This document shows, one piece after another, positions 51,008 to 58,818 of a stretch of 64,000 nucleotides of DNA. Below the pieces are notes generated by a model, which saw only the letters and a program-made list of their open reading frames with translations, made no database searches and was not told the origin of the DNA. A program made the translations under genes and the position numbers. The first letter of the stretch is position 1; every line of letters begins with the position of its first letter. Origin of the DNA: Chitinophagaceae bacterium UBA1931. GTDB lineage: Bacteria > Bacteroidota > Bacteroidia > Chitinophagales > Chitinophagaceae. The DNA is taken from assembly GCA_002337125.1 (NCBI GenBank), contig DDFJ01000004.1:248001-312000 (forward strand), read 5' to 3'.

Positions 51008-51721
51008 ATGAAACAAGAAAACCTTATCAAACCAACGCACCGCCGTGGTTTCCTTGGCACTATTGCTGCAGGCGCAGCTGCACTTGGTCTTTCTGCATTA
51101 CCAACTGCAGCATTAAAAGCAGGAAACATATCTGAATTAACAACTGAAGCAACCGATCCCGGTTCACCCGATGAATGGTTTAATAAAATAAAAGGCAAAC
51201 ACAGAATTGTATTTGATGCCACACATCCTGCCGAAATATTTCCCTTTGCATGGCCCAGGGTGTTTTTGTTAACCAATCAAAAAACAGGAAGCTCTTCAAG
51301 CGATTGTGGTGTGGTGGTTGTACTTCGCCATAGTGCAATTCCTTTTGCATTTGAAAGCAAACTTTGGGAGAAATATAAGTTTGGCGAAATGTTTAAAGTA
51401 AATGATCCTGCAACCAAAATGCCTTCGGTACGCAACCCTTTCTGGCAACCGGCCAAAGGGGCATTTAAAGTGCCGGGCTTTGGCGAAATATCCATCGGTA
51501 TTAATGAACTCCAGAACGATGGTGTAATGTTTTGTGTATGCGATGCAGCCATGACAGTTTTCTCTGCTGGCGCTGCTGAAGCAATGAAAAAAGATCCTGC
51601 AGAAGTAAAAAGCGAATGGATGGCCAGCCTGCTTCCGGGAATACAACCTGTTCCTTCAGGAGTGTGGGCAGTAGGCCGTGCACAGGAACATCAATGCTCC
51701 TATTGTTTTGTAGCCGGTTAA
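51008..51721 (+). CDS. Tat-exported protein with C-terminal Cys motif
   Basis: 237 residues. The N-terminus carries a twin-arginine signal (HRRGFLGTIAAGAAALGLSA). The mature part has a DsrE-like look: RIVFDATHPAEIFPFAWPRVFLLTN, VVVVLRHSAIPFAFESKLWEKYKFGEMFKV, a Cys pair in MFCVCDAAMTVF, and a C-terminal QEHQCSYCFVAG. Bacteroidota homologues are often mislabelled transcriptional initiation protein Tat. Folding before export suggests a cofactor or metal. It converges on the TsdA-like cytochrome gene and near an exported DsrE protein, which points to sulfur compounds. Confidence 0.8.
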   Translation: MKQENLIKPTHRRGFLGTIAAGAAALGLSALPTAALKAGNISELTTEATDPGSPDEWFNKIKGKHRIVFDATHPAEIFPFAWPRVFLLTNQKTGSSSSDCGVVVVLRHSAIPFAFESKLWEKYKFGEMFKVNDPATKMPSVRNPFWQPAKGAFKVPGFGEISIGINELQNDGVMFCVCDAAMTVFSAGAAEAMKKDPAEVKSEWMASLLPGIQPVPSGVWAVGRAQEHQCSYCFVAG

Positions 51722-51730
51722 TGATGATTG

Positions 51731-51760
51731 AACAGCCGTTATTTATTAGCGGCTGTTTTG
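51731..51760. terminator. bidirectional terminator overlapping the cytochrome stop
   Basis: AACAGCCGTTA / TAGCGGCTGTT with loop TTTAT and T runs. The right arm covers the stop codon of the minus-strand cytochrome gene at 51746-51748. Confidence 0.8.
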
Positions 51761-52693
51761 TTTAAAAGCAGCAATCATTTTAAACGGACCATATTTATGC
51801 TGCATTGCAGAGAATGTATCAGCAAAAGGACCAAACGGATAATCAAAAGGTTTGGTTGTAAGCTTTGGCCAATCGTAACTGAAAAACTTCTGAGGTCGTT
51901 CTTTTGATACAATAAATGCAGCAACATCCCATGCTTCTTCATCTGTAAGTTGAGGTGCAACAGGCACAGGTGTATAAGGCATGTTGTACTTTACAAAGGT
52001 TGCAAGTCTGCTTAACCTGTACATTCCTGCACTTACATTATAACTGTTACTTCCCCATAATGGGGGAAATAAATAGGCAACTGAATCTTCCTGCAGCTGA
52101 CCTGCACCATTACTTCCATGGCAACGCTGACAGTTATTCATGAAAACAATCCGTCCATGCATTGTATCGGCAGCACGGTTAAGAAACATCAATGTTGATG
52201 AATTACTGTTCTTCATTTGTTGCACTTTTTTTACATCTTTGCCCAACCACAGCAAATATGCAGTAATAGCTTGCACTTCCTTTCCATTACTGTCTAATTC
52301 TTTTCCGTTAAGACTTCGCAGCATACATTCATTAATGCGAAAAGCGATAGACTCAACCCTGCCGCTCCGTTCACGATATTTTGGATAAGTTGATGCAACT
52401 GCAGCAAGACAATTGCCATTAAGTCTTGTACCCGCTTCGAGATGACAGTTCTGGCAATTCATTCCATTACTGATTTGCGCAACCGTTCCTTTTGGGCCAA
52501 GGTATTTTGACGTATGCACCAGTAAATCTTTGCCATATTGTATAAGTTCAGATTCTGTTGATGCAATGACTTGTTTTTTTTCCTGTTGATGGGACTCAAC
52601 ATTATCGTTGCACGTATACCATAATACGGTTACAATTATAACCGCACATAAAAAGAAAATCACAGCAAGGTATTGTGTGAATTTTTTCTTCAT
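51746..52693 (-). CDS. TsdA-like dihaem cytochrome c
   Basis: 315 residues with an N-terminal membrane anchor or signal (YLAVIFFLCAVIIVTVLWY). Two haem-binding motifs: CQNCH at 80-84 and CQRCH at 188-192. Between them GRVESIAFRINECMLRSLNGKEL (Cys123) matches the segment that in thiosulfate dehydrogenase TsdA supplies the unusual Cys axial ligand of haem 1; Met238 in KYNMPYTP is a likely distal ligand of haem 2. Expected reaction: thiosulfate to tetrathionate or the reverse, in the periplasm. The assignment rests on motif layout. It lies 53 bases downstream of the exported DsrE gene on the same strand. Confidence 0.82.
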   Translation of the reverse strand: MKKKFTQYLAVIFFLCAVIIVTVLWYTCNDNVESHQQEKKQVIASTESELIQYGKDLLVHTSKYLGPKGTVAQISNGMNCQNCHLEAGTRLNGNCLAAVASTYPKYRERSGRVESIAFRINECMLRSLNGKELDSNGKEVQAITAYLLWLGKDVKKVQQMKNSNSSTLMFLNRAADTMHGRIVFMNNCQRCHGSNGAGQLQEDSVAYLFPPLWGSNSYNVSAGMYRLSRLATFVKYNMPYTPVPVAPQLTDEEAWDVAAFIVSKERPQKFFSYDWPKLTTKPFDYPFGPFADTFSAMQHKYGPFKMIAAFKQNSR

Positions 52694-52746
52694 TACCTCC
52701 CCGTTTGTTTTATGAAAAACATTAAGAGAAAACGCTGTTCAATAAG

Positions 52747-53163
52747 CTAATGAGCAACTTTGATATAACCAAAGCCATCTCTCTGGCGTGAAATAATTTC
52801 ATAAATACCATCGGGCACCACACCTACGCCTTCAATTAAATCAGCTTTAGTGGCATTCATACGCTTCATGGTAATTGCACATACATTAACTGAAATGCCT
52901 TTCATTGCAGTTATTTTCCTGATGGCATCTGCCTGCGGCGATTTATCTTTCAGTACAAAATTGAGCCCCTGCCCATACACCACCACTTCAAGCTGTGCAT
53001 CAGGATTTCCTTCTTTAATCAGGTAAATTTCACGCACCACCGACTGTTGATTTACTGAATCTTTACTGGAAAGATCAAACACCACTTTGTAATTGGTTTG
53101 CTGTGCATGAATAGTGTGCAGCAGAAAAAGCATGCCGCATAGCAGTAGTAAATACTTTTTCAT
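52747..53163 (-). CDS. exported DsrE-family protein
   Basis: 138 residues from the ATG at 53163 with a signal peptide (MKKYLLLLCGMLFLLHTIHAQ). The DsrE/DsrF fold is visible: YKVVFDLSSKDSVNQQSVVREIYLI, LEVVVYGQGLNFVLKD and GISVNVCAITMKRMN, where the single Cys sits at the position of the sulfur-carrying Cys of DsrE proteins; the tail has LIEGVGVVPDGIYEII. It may carry sulfane sulfur in the periplasm. First gene of a probable two-gene unit with the TsdA-like cytochrome. A longer frame to 53223 is rejected because the signal peptide starts at 53163. Confidence 0.85.
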   Translation of the reverse strand: MKKYLLLLCGMLFLLHTIHAQQTNYKVVFDLSSKDSVNQQSVVREIYLIKEGNPDAQLEVVVYGQGLNFVLKDKSPQADAIRKITAMKGISVNVCAITMKRMNATKADLIEGVGVVPDGIYEIISRQRDGFGYIKVAH

Positions 53164-53343
53164 AACCTTCAGTTGTTTAAAGAAAAGTACAAACATTGCA
53201 AACCAAATGCAAGCAGTTTTCATTGGAGAAACCGTTTATTTTCTGTCATTTGTTGCTGTAAAAAAATGCATCATGTGTAAACAGTTATTACAGTTTGTTA
53301 TATACGGTTTTTATATCCCGGCATTAAGCCGCATCTTTACTGT

Positions 53344-54339
53344 ATGAAAATTGTTTTCTTTTCGGCAAAGCCATACGACAAGTTATTTTTCGATAAAGCC
53401 AACCAGCAATATGGTTTTGAAATTGAATATTATGAAACACATCTCGGTCCGCATATTGTAAATGTGGTGGAAGATGCAGAAGCAGTTTGTGTATTTGTAA
53501 ATGATAAACTGAATGCGGAAGTACTGGAGATACTGGCGGCAAAAGGAGTAAAGATCATTGCGCTTCGTTGTGCCGGATTTAATAATGTTGATCTTGAAAC
53601 AGCGAAACGTCTTGGCTTATCTGTTTGCCGTGTGCCCGCCTACTCTCCTGAAGCAGTGGCCGAACATGCAGTTGCCATGCTGCTCACTATTAACCGCAAA
53701 ACACACAAAGCATACAACCGTGTACGTGAACAGAACTTTGCATTAAACGGTTTACTTGGCTATAACCTGCATGGTAAAACAATTGGTGTTGTTGGTACAG
53801 GAAAAATAGGCAAGGCATTCTGCAACATTATGCTGGGCTTTGGCTGTAACGTTATTGCTTACGATTTATATGAGGATAAAAGTCTTGTTGAGAAAGGAGT
53901 AACCTATGTACCGTTTAACAACCTGTTGCTGCAAAGCGATATTATTTCCCTGCATTGCCCGTTAACACCCGAAAATCATTACCTGCTCAATAAGGAAACA
54001 ATTAAGCAGATGAAACCAGGCGTTACCATCATTAATACCAGTCGTGGCGGATTGATTAATACCGCAGATATCATTCATGCACTTAAAACACGGCAGGTAG
54101 GTGCATTATGTATTGATGTGTACGAACAGGAAGAGAAACTGTTTTTCCGTGATCTATCAGCAAGCATTATTGAAGATGATAACATACAACGGCTGATGAG
54201 TTTTCCCAATGTGCTGATTACTGCTCACCAGGCTTTCTTTACCGAAGAAGCTATTGCTGAAATTGCACAGGTAACCATGAACAGCATTGCCTTACTCAAC
54301 GGCAACAAAACTCCACTGCCTACAGTGATGTTAACATAA
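53344..54339 (+). CDS. D-2-hydroxyacid dehydrogenase (D-lactate dehydrogenase-like)
   Basis: 331 residues. NAD-binding motif GVVGTGKIGKAF; catalytic Arg in NTSRGGLINTADI, Glu in CIDVYEQEEKLFF, and His in ITAHQAFFTEEA, the R-E-H triad of the D-isomer-specific family. The DVYEQE and HQAFFTEEA motifs are those of fermentative D-lactate dehydrogenase (LdhA), reducing pyruvate to D-lactate with NADH. Full length. It stands at the head of a plus-strand run with two VOC proteins. Confidence 0.92.
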   Translation: MKIVFFSAKPYDKLFFDKANQQYGFEIEYYETHLGPHIVNVVEDAEAVCVFVNDKLNAEVLEILAAKGVKIIALRCAGFNNVDLETAKRLGLSVCRVPAYSPEAVAEHAVAMLLTINRKTHKAYNRVREQNFALNGLLGYNLHGKTIGVVGTGKIGKAFCNIMLGFGCNVIAYDLYEDKSLVEKGVTYVPFNNLLLQSDIISLHCPLTPENHYLLNKETIKQMKPGVTIINTSRGGLINTADIIHALKTRQVGALCIDVYEQEEKLFFRDLSASIIEDDNIQRLMSFPNVLITAHQAFFTEEAIAEIAQVTMNSIALLNGNKTPLPTVMLT

Positions 54340-54359
54340 GACCATACTTAAACCATCGT

Positions 54360-54728
54360 ATGAAACTACAGGCGCTGCGGCCCATACTCCGCACAAACAG
54401 GTTTAATGAAACCATCAGCTTTTATGTTGATGTATTAAACTTTACTCTTGTTGCACGAAATGATGAATGGAGCTGGGCATCGCTGCAAAAAGATGCAGTT
54501 GAAATCATGATTGCCCAACCAAATGAGCATATACCGTTTGAGCAACCAGCATTTACCGGCAGTTTTTATTTTACCACTAACAATGTGGATGAACTCTGGG
54601 CAAAACTGAAAGACATAGCAACTATCTGCTACGAACCTGAAACCTTTGAATGGGGCATGCGTGAATTTGCAGTGTATGATAACAATGGATACCTGCTGCA
54701 GTTTGGGCAGGAAATAAATGCAGACTAA
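54360..54728 (+). CDS. VOC-family (glyoxalase/bleomycin-resistance-like) protein
   Basis: 122 residues, one vicinal-oxygen-chelate domain: LRPILRTNRFNETISFYVDVLNFTLVARND, then EIMIAQPNE and the C-terminal REFAVYDNNGYLLQFGQE with a metal-type Glu. Substrate unknown; cytosolic. It overlaps or abuts a second VOC gene, so the two products may act together or as a heterodimer. Confidence 0.87.
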   Translation: MKLQALRPILRTNRFNETISFYVDVLNFTLVARNDEWSWASLQKDAVEIMIAQPNEHIPFEQPAFTGSFYFTTNNVDELWAKLKDIATICYEPETFEWGMREFAVYDNNGYLLQFGQEINAD

Positions 54729-54729
54729 A

Positions 54730-55107
54730 ATGAACAAAGCAAAACTTATAGGCAGCGCTCCCCAACTTGTAGTAAACAACGTAAAACAGACTGCAGAATT
54801 TTACAGAACTAAACTCGGCTTCAACATTATTGGTTTTGTACAGGAACCACCTGTTTACGCAATGGTTGAGCGGGATGGTTTCCAGGTGCATTTTGCAAAA
54901 AGTGATTCAGGAACAATTAAAACCAACAAAGACTATCGTTCCATCAGTCATGATTTTATTATCTGGGTACCGGAAATCGATTTATTTTTTAATGAACTGA
55001 AAGCAAACGATGTAAGGATTGTTGAGCACATTGTTAAACGAAGTTATGGTAACAGGGAATTTGTATTTGAAGACTGCGATGGGCACAGAATACTTGTTTG
55101 CGATTAA
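54730..55107 (+). CDS. second VOC-family protein
   Basis: 125 residues from the ATG at 54730 (MNKAKLIGSAPQLVVNNVKQTAEFYRTKLGF), one base after the previous stop. An ATG at 54718 is in frame and would overlap the previous gene by 11 bases. VOC signatures include AMVERDGFQVHFAKSD and REFVFEDCDGHRILVCD. It is not a close copy of the first VOC protein. Substrate unknown. Confidence 0.87.
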   Translation: MNKAKLIGSAPQLVVNNVKQTAEFYRTKLGFNIIGFVQEPPVYAMVERDGFQVHFAKSDSGTIKTNKDYRSISHDFIIWVPEIDLFFNELKANDVRIVEHIVKRSYGNREFVFEDCDGHRILVCD

Positions 55108-55123
55108 CTTATGAAAACAATCC

Positions 55124-55546
55124 TTATTTTCCTGACATGATTAATGCAGGTTGCTTAATTGAAAGATCCTTTGCATCAATAAAGCTCCAGTGCACATTAT
55201 TTTTGCCAATAACTTTTACACCATCATTTATAAAATCAAGATAATACTTCTTCGACTTTAAGCCGGAAGATAAAAGATCAACCCACTCGAAGGTTATTCT
55301 TTTGGCGGCTTTCATTTCAATACCATCTTCATTTATACTTATGTCGGCGGGTGCTTCAATCAGCAGTTTTGATTTATCATTAAACTGCATGATCAACTGA
55401 TCTGACTGGCTGTTATACGAAAGATCATGTATAACCCATCCCCCACTTCCTGTGCACTGATGCGTGTAACCCCAAGCAATGAAGGAAGAAAATAGGTTTG
55501 ACTCCATCTCCTGTTTATAAACATGTATAAACTCGTCAATATTCAT
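55124..55546 (-). CDS. hypothetical protein
   Basis: 140 residues, soluble, beta-rich (ITFEWVDLLSSGLKSKKYYLDFINDGVKVIG), with an N-terminal helix IDEFIHVYKQEME. No signal peptide or known motif. Convergent with the VOC pair, separated by 16 bases and no terminator hairpin. Confidence 0.65.
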   Translation of the reverse strand: MNIDEFIHVYKQEMESNLFSSFIAWGYTHQCTGSGGWVIHDLSYNSQSDQLIMQFNDKSKLLIEAPADISINEDGIEMKAAKRITFEWVDLLSSGLKSKKYYLDFINDGVKVIGKNNVHWSFIDAKDLSIKQPALIMSGK

Positions 55547-55620
55547 TAATCAAATAAAATTACTCAAAGCGGTAAATTTTCTTTTTCACCGATTGCTCTT
55601 TCTGTCATTTGGATAGAAAA

Positions 55621-56256
55621 CTACAAATAACTGATTTTAAAATAATCAATTACCAAACTTACTTTTCTGCCGGCGCCAAATCCAACGAGGGTTCCATAAA
55701 ACGGAGCAAAAGGCATGGTATAAAACTGATTGCCATTTATAAAAAAAGAATACGTCTTGCCGATTTTTTTAATCGTATAAATATTAAATCCAACCGGATT
55801 AAGATTGGTTTGCTGTAACGAATTACTCTTTACAATACAATCCCGTTGATTCTTTCCATCACAGAATTCCACAGATGCAAAACCATCGCCGGCAAACGTA
55901 AAGTAATAACCGGTCATCGCTGCACGCCCCCAAAAAATCATGCTGTAATAATCTTTATGTTCGGCGCTACCACTCTCTATCTTTATTCGTGTTTCTATTT
56001 CAAAATCTTTTCGTGTATCAATTTTAACTTCCTGCGCCTCACCATATGCATGACCAACTGCTTTCAAATAATAAAACCCGTTCTCAATTCTTGAGCTTAC
56101 GTTCTTATTCTCTGCTACTGTCCAGTTATTGTTATTATTTAAAAAATCCTCAAAGAAGATAACTCCCCGGGAAGAAGTATCTGATTGGCCCAAACAATCT
56201 GCAAGACTAAATAATGTAAAAAGTCCTAATAGTATTTTTATCCGAAGTATTTTCAT
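55621..56256 (-). CDS. secreted LamG/concanavalin-A-like protein
   Basis: 211 residues with a signal peptide (ILLGLFTLFSLADCLGQ). The mature part reads as a jelly-roll beta-sandwich: FFEDFLNNNNNWTVAENKNVSSRIENGFYYLK, RKDFEIETRIKIESG, YYFTFAGDGFASVEF and YSFFINGNQFYTMPFAPFYGTLVGFGAG, typical of LamG or 3-keto-disaccharide-hydrolase-like domains that bind glycans. It overlaps the upstream DHFR-like gene as ATGA, so the two are translationally coupled although one product is exported and the other is not. Confidence 0.78.
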   Translation of the reverse strand: MKILRIKILLGLFTLFSLADCLGQSDTSSRGVIFFEDFLNNNNNWTVAENKNVSSRIENGFYYLKAVGHAYGEAQEVKIDTRKDFEIETRIKIESGSAEHKDYYSMIFWGRAAMTGYYFTFAGDGFASVEFCDGKNQRDCIVKSNSLQQTNLNPVGFNIYTIKKIGKTYSFFINGNQFYTMPFAPFYGTLVGFGAGRKVSLVIDYFKISYL

Positions 56257-56825
56257 TCTGCATCAACCACATAATCCAGCCCAACAACACCTGAAGTAAA
56301 TTGCTGTGCAGCGAGTAGTTTTAATTTAACCTTGCCTTTAATATCAACAAACAATGGAATACCCTGCCCAAGAATAACCGGGTTTACAAACAGCCAGTAA
56401 CCATCAATTAAATTTTCCTGTATAAGCGCATGTGTTGCTGAAGGACTGCCGAACAGCAATATCTCCCCGCTGCCCTGTTGTTTAATTTCATTGATTCTGT
56501 CGGCAAGCTGCCCGCTGATAACAGTTGTATTCGTCAAACCATCTGCATTCAACGTTTTGGATAAAACGATTCTGTGAACATCCTTGTACCACTTTGAATG
56601 TTCAATATCATGTTTGCTTGCGTTAGGCTTGTCGGCAGCAGTTGGCCAGTACCCTTCCATCATATCATAGGTTACCCTGCCATATAATGCCGTATCGGTT
56701 TTGCTGATACGCTTACCCACATGATCAAATATTTCTTCATCAACCTTAATCCAGTTCATCTCTCCATTTGGTCCTGCTACAAAACCATCGAGCGATATGT
56801 GCATAAATGAAATTATTTTCCGCAT
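56253..56825 (-). CDS. dihydrofolate-reductase-family protein (RibD C-terminal-like)
   Basis: 190 residues: ISFMHISLDGFVAGPNGEMNWIKVDEEIFDHV, TALYGRVTYDMMEGYWP, HRIVLSKTL, and the nucleotide-binding GSGEILLFGSPSATHALIQENLIDGYWLFVNPVILGQG. This is the YyaP/YwjB-type group related to the reductase domain of RibD, presumably an NADPH-dependent reductase of unknown substrate. First gene of a two-gene minus-strand unit. Confidence 0.9.
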   Translation of the reverse strand: MRKIISFMHISLDGFVAGPNGEMNWIKVDEEIFDHVGKRISKTDTALYGRVTYDMMEGYWPTAADKPNASKHDIEHSKWYKDVHRIVLSKTLNADGLTNTTVISGQLADRINEIKQQGSGEILLFGSPSATHALIQENLIDGYWLFVNPVILGQGIPLFVDIKGKVKLKLLAAQQFTSGVVGLDYVVDAE

Positions 56826-57070
56826 ATAGATTTAATTTTTTGTTGTTGTTATAATTCCCTGAAATTATATAAAAAGCTGAAGAAAGAATAAACTGCCCGC
56901 TGTTATTGCGACGCAGACCAATAATCTTGTCAAACTGCACATCTTACAGCATGCTTGATTTGATTACAAGCGAAACAAACTTTGTACTTTAATTTAAGCG
57001 GTTGCCCAGGCAATACAAACTCGCCGTGCAATTTTTTTCACGGATCAACAAGGGCAAAAATTAACCTGCA

Positions 57071-57478
57071 CTACTCCTGTAAAACGTTTTCATAATTAAT
57101 CCGCTCGGGTTTTCTGTTTTCGTTTAACGCTGCAAAAACAAACACCCCTTCTGCAGCCTTTTCCCTTCCTGTACCATACATTTCTTCAGCAAAGACTTCT
57201 ACATTTACTTTAAGCTTAACAGCTCCCATACTCACAACAGTTCCTACTATTTCAATAATGGATCCTGGGCAAACAGAATGAGAAAACACAATATCTTCTG
57301 TTTTAACCGTATACATTTTCTGATGCGTAAACCTTGTTGCAGTAATAAAAGCCACTTCATCCATCCACATCAGTGTTTTGCCCCCAAATAAAGTTTCATT
57401 TGCATTTAATGTATCAGGAAAAATGGCTTTAAAATGCCGGGTAATGCTTTGCTCACTTCTATGCAGTTTCTTATACAT
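57071..57478 (-). CDS. hotdog-fold acyl-CoA thioesterase
   Basis: 135 residues: AIFPDTLNANETLFGGKTLMWMDEVAFITATRF, VKTEDIVFSHSVCPGSIIEIVGTVVSMG and VFAALNENRKPERINYE. This is the same family as the gene at 32075 but with a shorter C-terminus. It diverges from the DUF134 operon with 92 bases between starts, and a palindrome at 57499-57522 sits next to its start, so it may share control with that operon. Confidence 0.87.
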   Translation of the reverse strand: MYKKLHRSEQSITRHFKAIFPDTLNANETLFGGKTLMWMDEVAFITATRFTHQKMYTVKTEDIVFSHSVCPGSIIEIVGTVVSMGAVKLKVNVEVFAEEMYGTGREKAAEGVFVFAALNENRKPERINYENVLQE

Positions 57479-57498
57479 ATCATTTCATTATTTAATAA

Positions 57499-57522
57499 AA
57501 TTATGAACAAAAGTTCATAATT
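57499..57522. promoter_or_regulatory. palindrome 1 between thioesterase and DUF134 genes
   Basis: AATTATGAAC-AAAA-GTTCATAATT, perfect 10-base arms. It shares the TGAAC/GTTCA half-site with palindrome 2. Confidence 0.6.
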
Positions 57523-57523
57523 A

Positions 57524-57556
57524 TTGAGCATACTGAACATTTGTTCATTATATTTG
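57524..57556 (+). promoter_or_regulatory. promoter of the DUF134/NifX operon
   Basis: TATATTTG at 57549-57556 is a full match to TAnnTTTG. A TTG at 57524-57526 is 22 bases upstream. The ATG follows 14 bases after the box. Confidence 0.6.
57534..57547. promoter_or_regulatory. palindrome 2, probable operator of the DUF134 operon
   Basis: TGAACA-TT-TGTTCA, perfect. It ends one base before the -7 box at 57549, inside the promoter spacer, where a bound repressor would block RNA polymerase. Confidence 0.6.
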
Positions 57557-57570
57557 TCTAAACAACATGT

Positions 57571-58020
57571 ATGGCACGTACAAAAAAGAGCAGACTGATA
57601 CAAAGAGCTCCGCATTTTGAGGGCTTTAAACCACAGGGTGTTCAGTGTAATTCCGGGGCTGAGGTAAGCATCAGCTTTGAGGAATATGAGGCACTGAACC
57701 TTTGTGATTATGAATTACTCACACAGGCCGAAGCCGCCAAACTGATGAATATATCTCGGCCCACTTTTACACGCATCTATGAGAGTGTACGCCGTAAAAT
57801 AGCAACTGCTTTTATTGAAGGAGGATGTATCCATTTTGACAAAGGGCATGCTGACATTACCGACTGGTATGAATGTACTGCCTGTGATATTACGTTTACA
57901 CTTAGAGATAAGGAAACTAAAATATGCCCTGTGTGCCAGTCGGAATCAATTAATATAAACAAACTTGGAAATGAAAATAGCAATAGCATCACACGAAAAC
58001 CATCTGAAGTCAATCATTAA
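57571..58020 (+). CDS. DUF134 (UPF0251) DNA-binding protein
   Basis: 149 residues. An N-terminal basic tail, then the DUF134 helix-turn-helix (YELLTQAEAAKLMNISRPTFTRIYESVRRKIATAFIEG), GGCIHF, and a zinc ribbon with C102/C105 and C119/C122 (ECTAC...CPVCQ), which is an extension beyond the usual UPF0251 length. DUF134 genes typically sit beside NifX/NifB-type genes, as here. The overlap with the next gene (50 bases) shows coupling. Repression of its own promoter through the two palindromes is inference. Confidence 0.85.
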   Translation: MARTKKSRLIQRAPHFEGFKPQGVQCNSGAEVSISFEEYEALNLCDYELLTQAEAAKLMNISRPTFTRIYESVRRKIATAFIEGGCIHFDKGHADITDWYECTACDITFTLRDKETKICPVCQSESININKLGNENSNSITRKPSEVNH

Positions 58021-58288
58021 CCCACATTTTGGCAGAAGCGATTGGTTTTTACTTTATGATACAGATACTGACAACTATGAATTTATTGAAAATCCAAAAC
58101 GCTACAACAAAGAAGCTGCAGGATGTGATGCAGCTGAAATGCTGGCAGAAAAAGAAATTAAAATAGCTGTTGCCGGCAGGTTTGGATCAAAGGTTACAGA
58201 ACTGTTTCGCTCAAAACAGGTGCAGATGGTTATACCCAAACAGGAAGAGGTGATTGAAAATTTTATCCGGAAATTTAAAAAAGCATAG
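57971..58288 (+). CDS. NifX/NifB-type (dinitrogenase Fe-Mo cofactor) domain protein 1
   Basis: 105 residues from the ATG at 57971, inside the end of the DUF134 gene. Motifs: MKIAIASHENHLKSIINPHFGRSDWFLLYD and EKEIKIAVAGRFGSKVTELF, of the RNase H-like NifX/NafY/VnfX fold that binds iron-sulfur or Fe-Mo cofactor precursors. No nitrogenase genes are in the window, so a general metal-cluster or redox role is likelier. It shares the fold with the next gene and may pair with it. Confidence 0.82.
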   Translation: MKIAIASHENHLKSIINPHFGRSDWFLLYDTDTDNYEFIENPKRYNKEAAGCDAAEMLAEKEIKIAVAGRFGSKVTELFRSKQVQMVIPKQEEVIENFIRKFKKA

Positions 58289-58289
58289 T

Positions 58290-58637
58290 ATGAGAATAGC
58301 TGTACCTGCAAAAGATAATATGGTTGAACAGCATTTCGGTATGTGCCAGGGTTACCTTGTATTTACTGCAGAAAATGCAATAATAAAAGAGGAGGTTGAT
58401 TTTATACCAGCTTCATCAGTTTGCGGGTGTAAAAGCAATGTAGCAGCTATTCTTCAGAAAAAAAATGTAACAGTAATGCTTGCGGGCAATATGGGCAACG
58501 GGGCAATGAATGTGTTGCTCCATCACGGCATCACTGTTTACCGTGGTTTGCATGGTGATGCACGGCAATGTGCAGCTGATTATATTGGCGGAAAGGTTAT
58601 TGATTCAGGTATAAGTTGCAATGTTCAACATGAATAG
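58290..58637 (+). CDS. NifX/NifB-type domain protein 2 with Cys motif
   Basis: 115 residues from the ATG at 58290, one base after the previous stop. Motifs: MRIAVPAKDNMVEQHFGMCQGYLVF, a Cys pair in SSVCGCKSNVAAIL, LAGNMGNGAMNVLLHHGITVYRG, and a C-terminal Cys. The first protein lacks these Cys residues, so this one is the better candidate for cluster binding. Same operon as the DUF134 regulator. Confidence 0.83.
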   Translation: MRIAVPAKDNMVEQHFGMCQGYLVFTAENAIIKEEVDFIPASSVCGCKSNVAAILQKKNVTVMLAGNMGNGAMNVLLHHGITVYRGLHGDARQCAADYIGGKVIDSGISCNVQHE

Positions 58638-58677
58638 TACAGCTATAAAAAATCAGTAAATCCGGCGCAGGATTTAA

Positions 58678-58710
58678 CTTATCGGTTGGTGTCTTTACCA
58701 ACCGAAATGA
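58678..58710 (+). repeat. hairpin repeat copy A
   Basis: CTTATCGGTTGGT, loop GTCTTT, ACCAACCG then AAATGA. Stem of 8 perfect pairs at 58683-58690 / 58697-58704. Lies at the 3' end of the NifX operon. Confidence 0.75.
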
Positions 58711-58719
58711 AACTTCCCT

Positions 58720-58739
58720 CTTCAGGCACAAGAAGCCTG
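58720..58739 (+). repeat. satellite motif of hairpin repeat, copy 1
   Basis: CTTCAGGCACAAGAAGCCTG, preceded by CT. It matches 17 of 20 bases at 59348-59367. Here it lies after the hairpin, there before it. Confidence 0.5.
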
Positions 58740-58818
58740 TCCTATTTTGCCCAGCCTCATTATTACGCCAGTAATCAACGAGCTTATTCTTACACTATCG
58801 ATGTAACAACTTACCTGT

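Noticed and set aside
57071..57478. Thioesterase as part of the DUF134/NifX operon
   Set aside because: It is on the opposite strand. Shared control through the palindromes remains possible, but it is not the same transcript.
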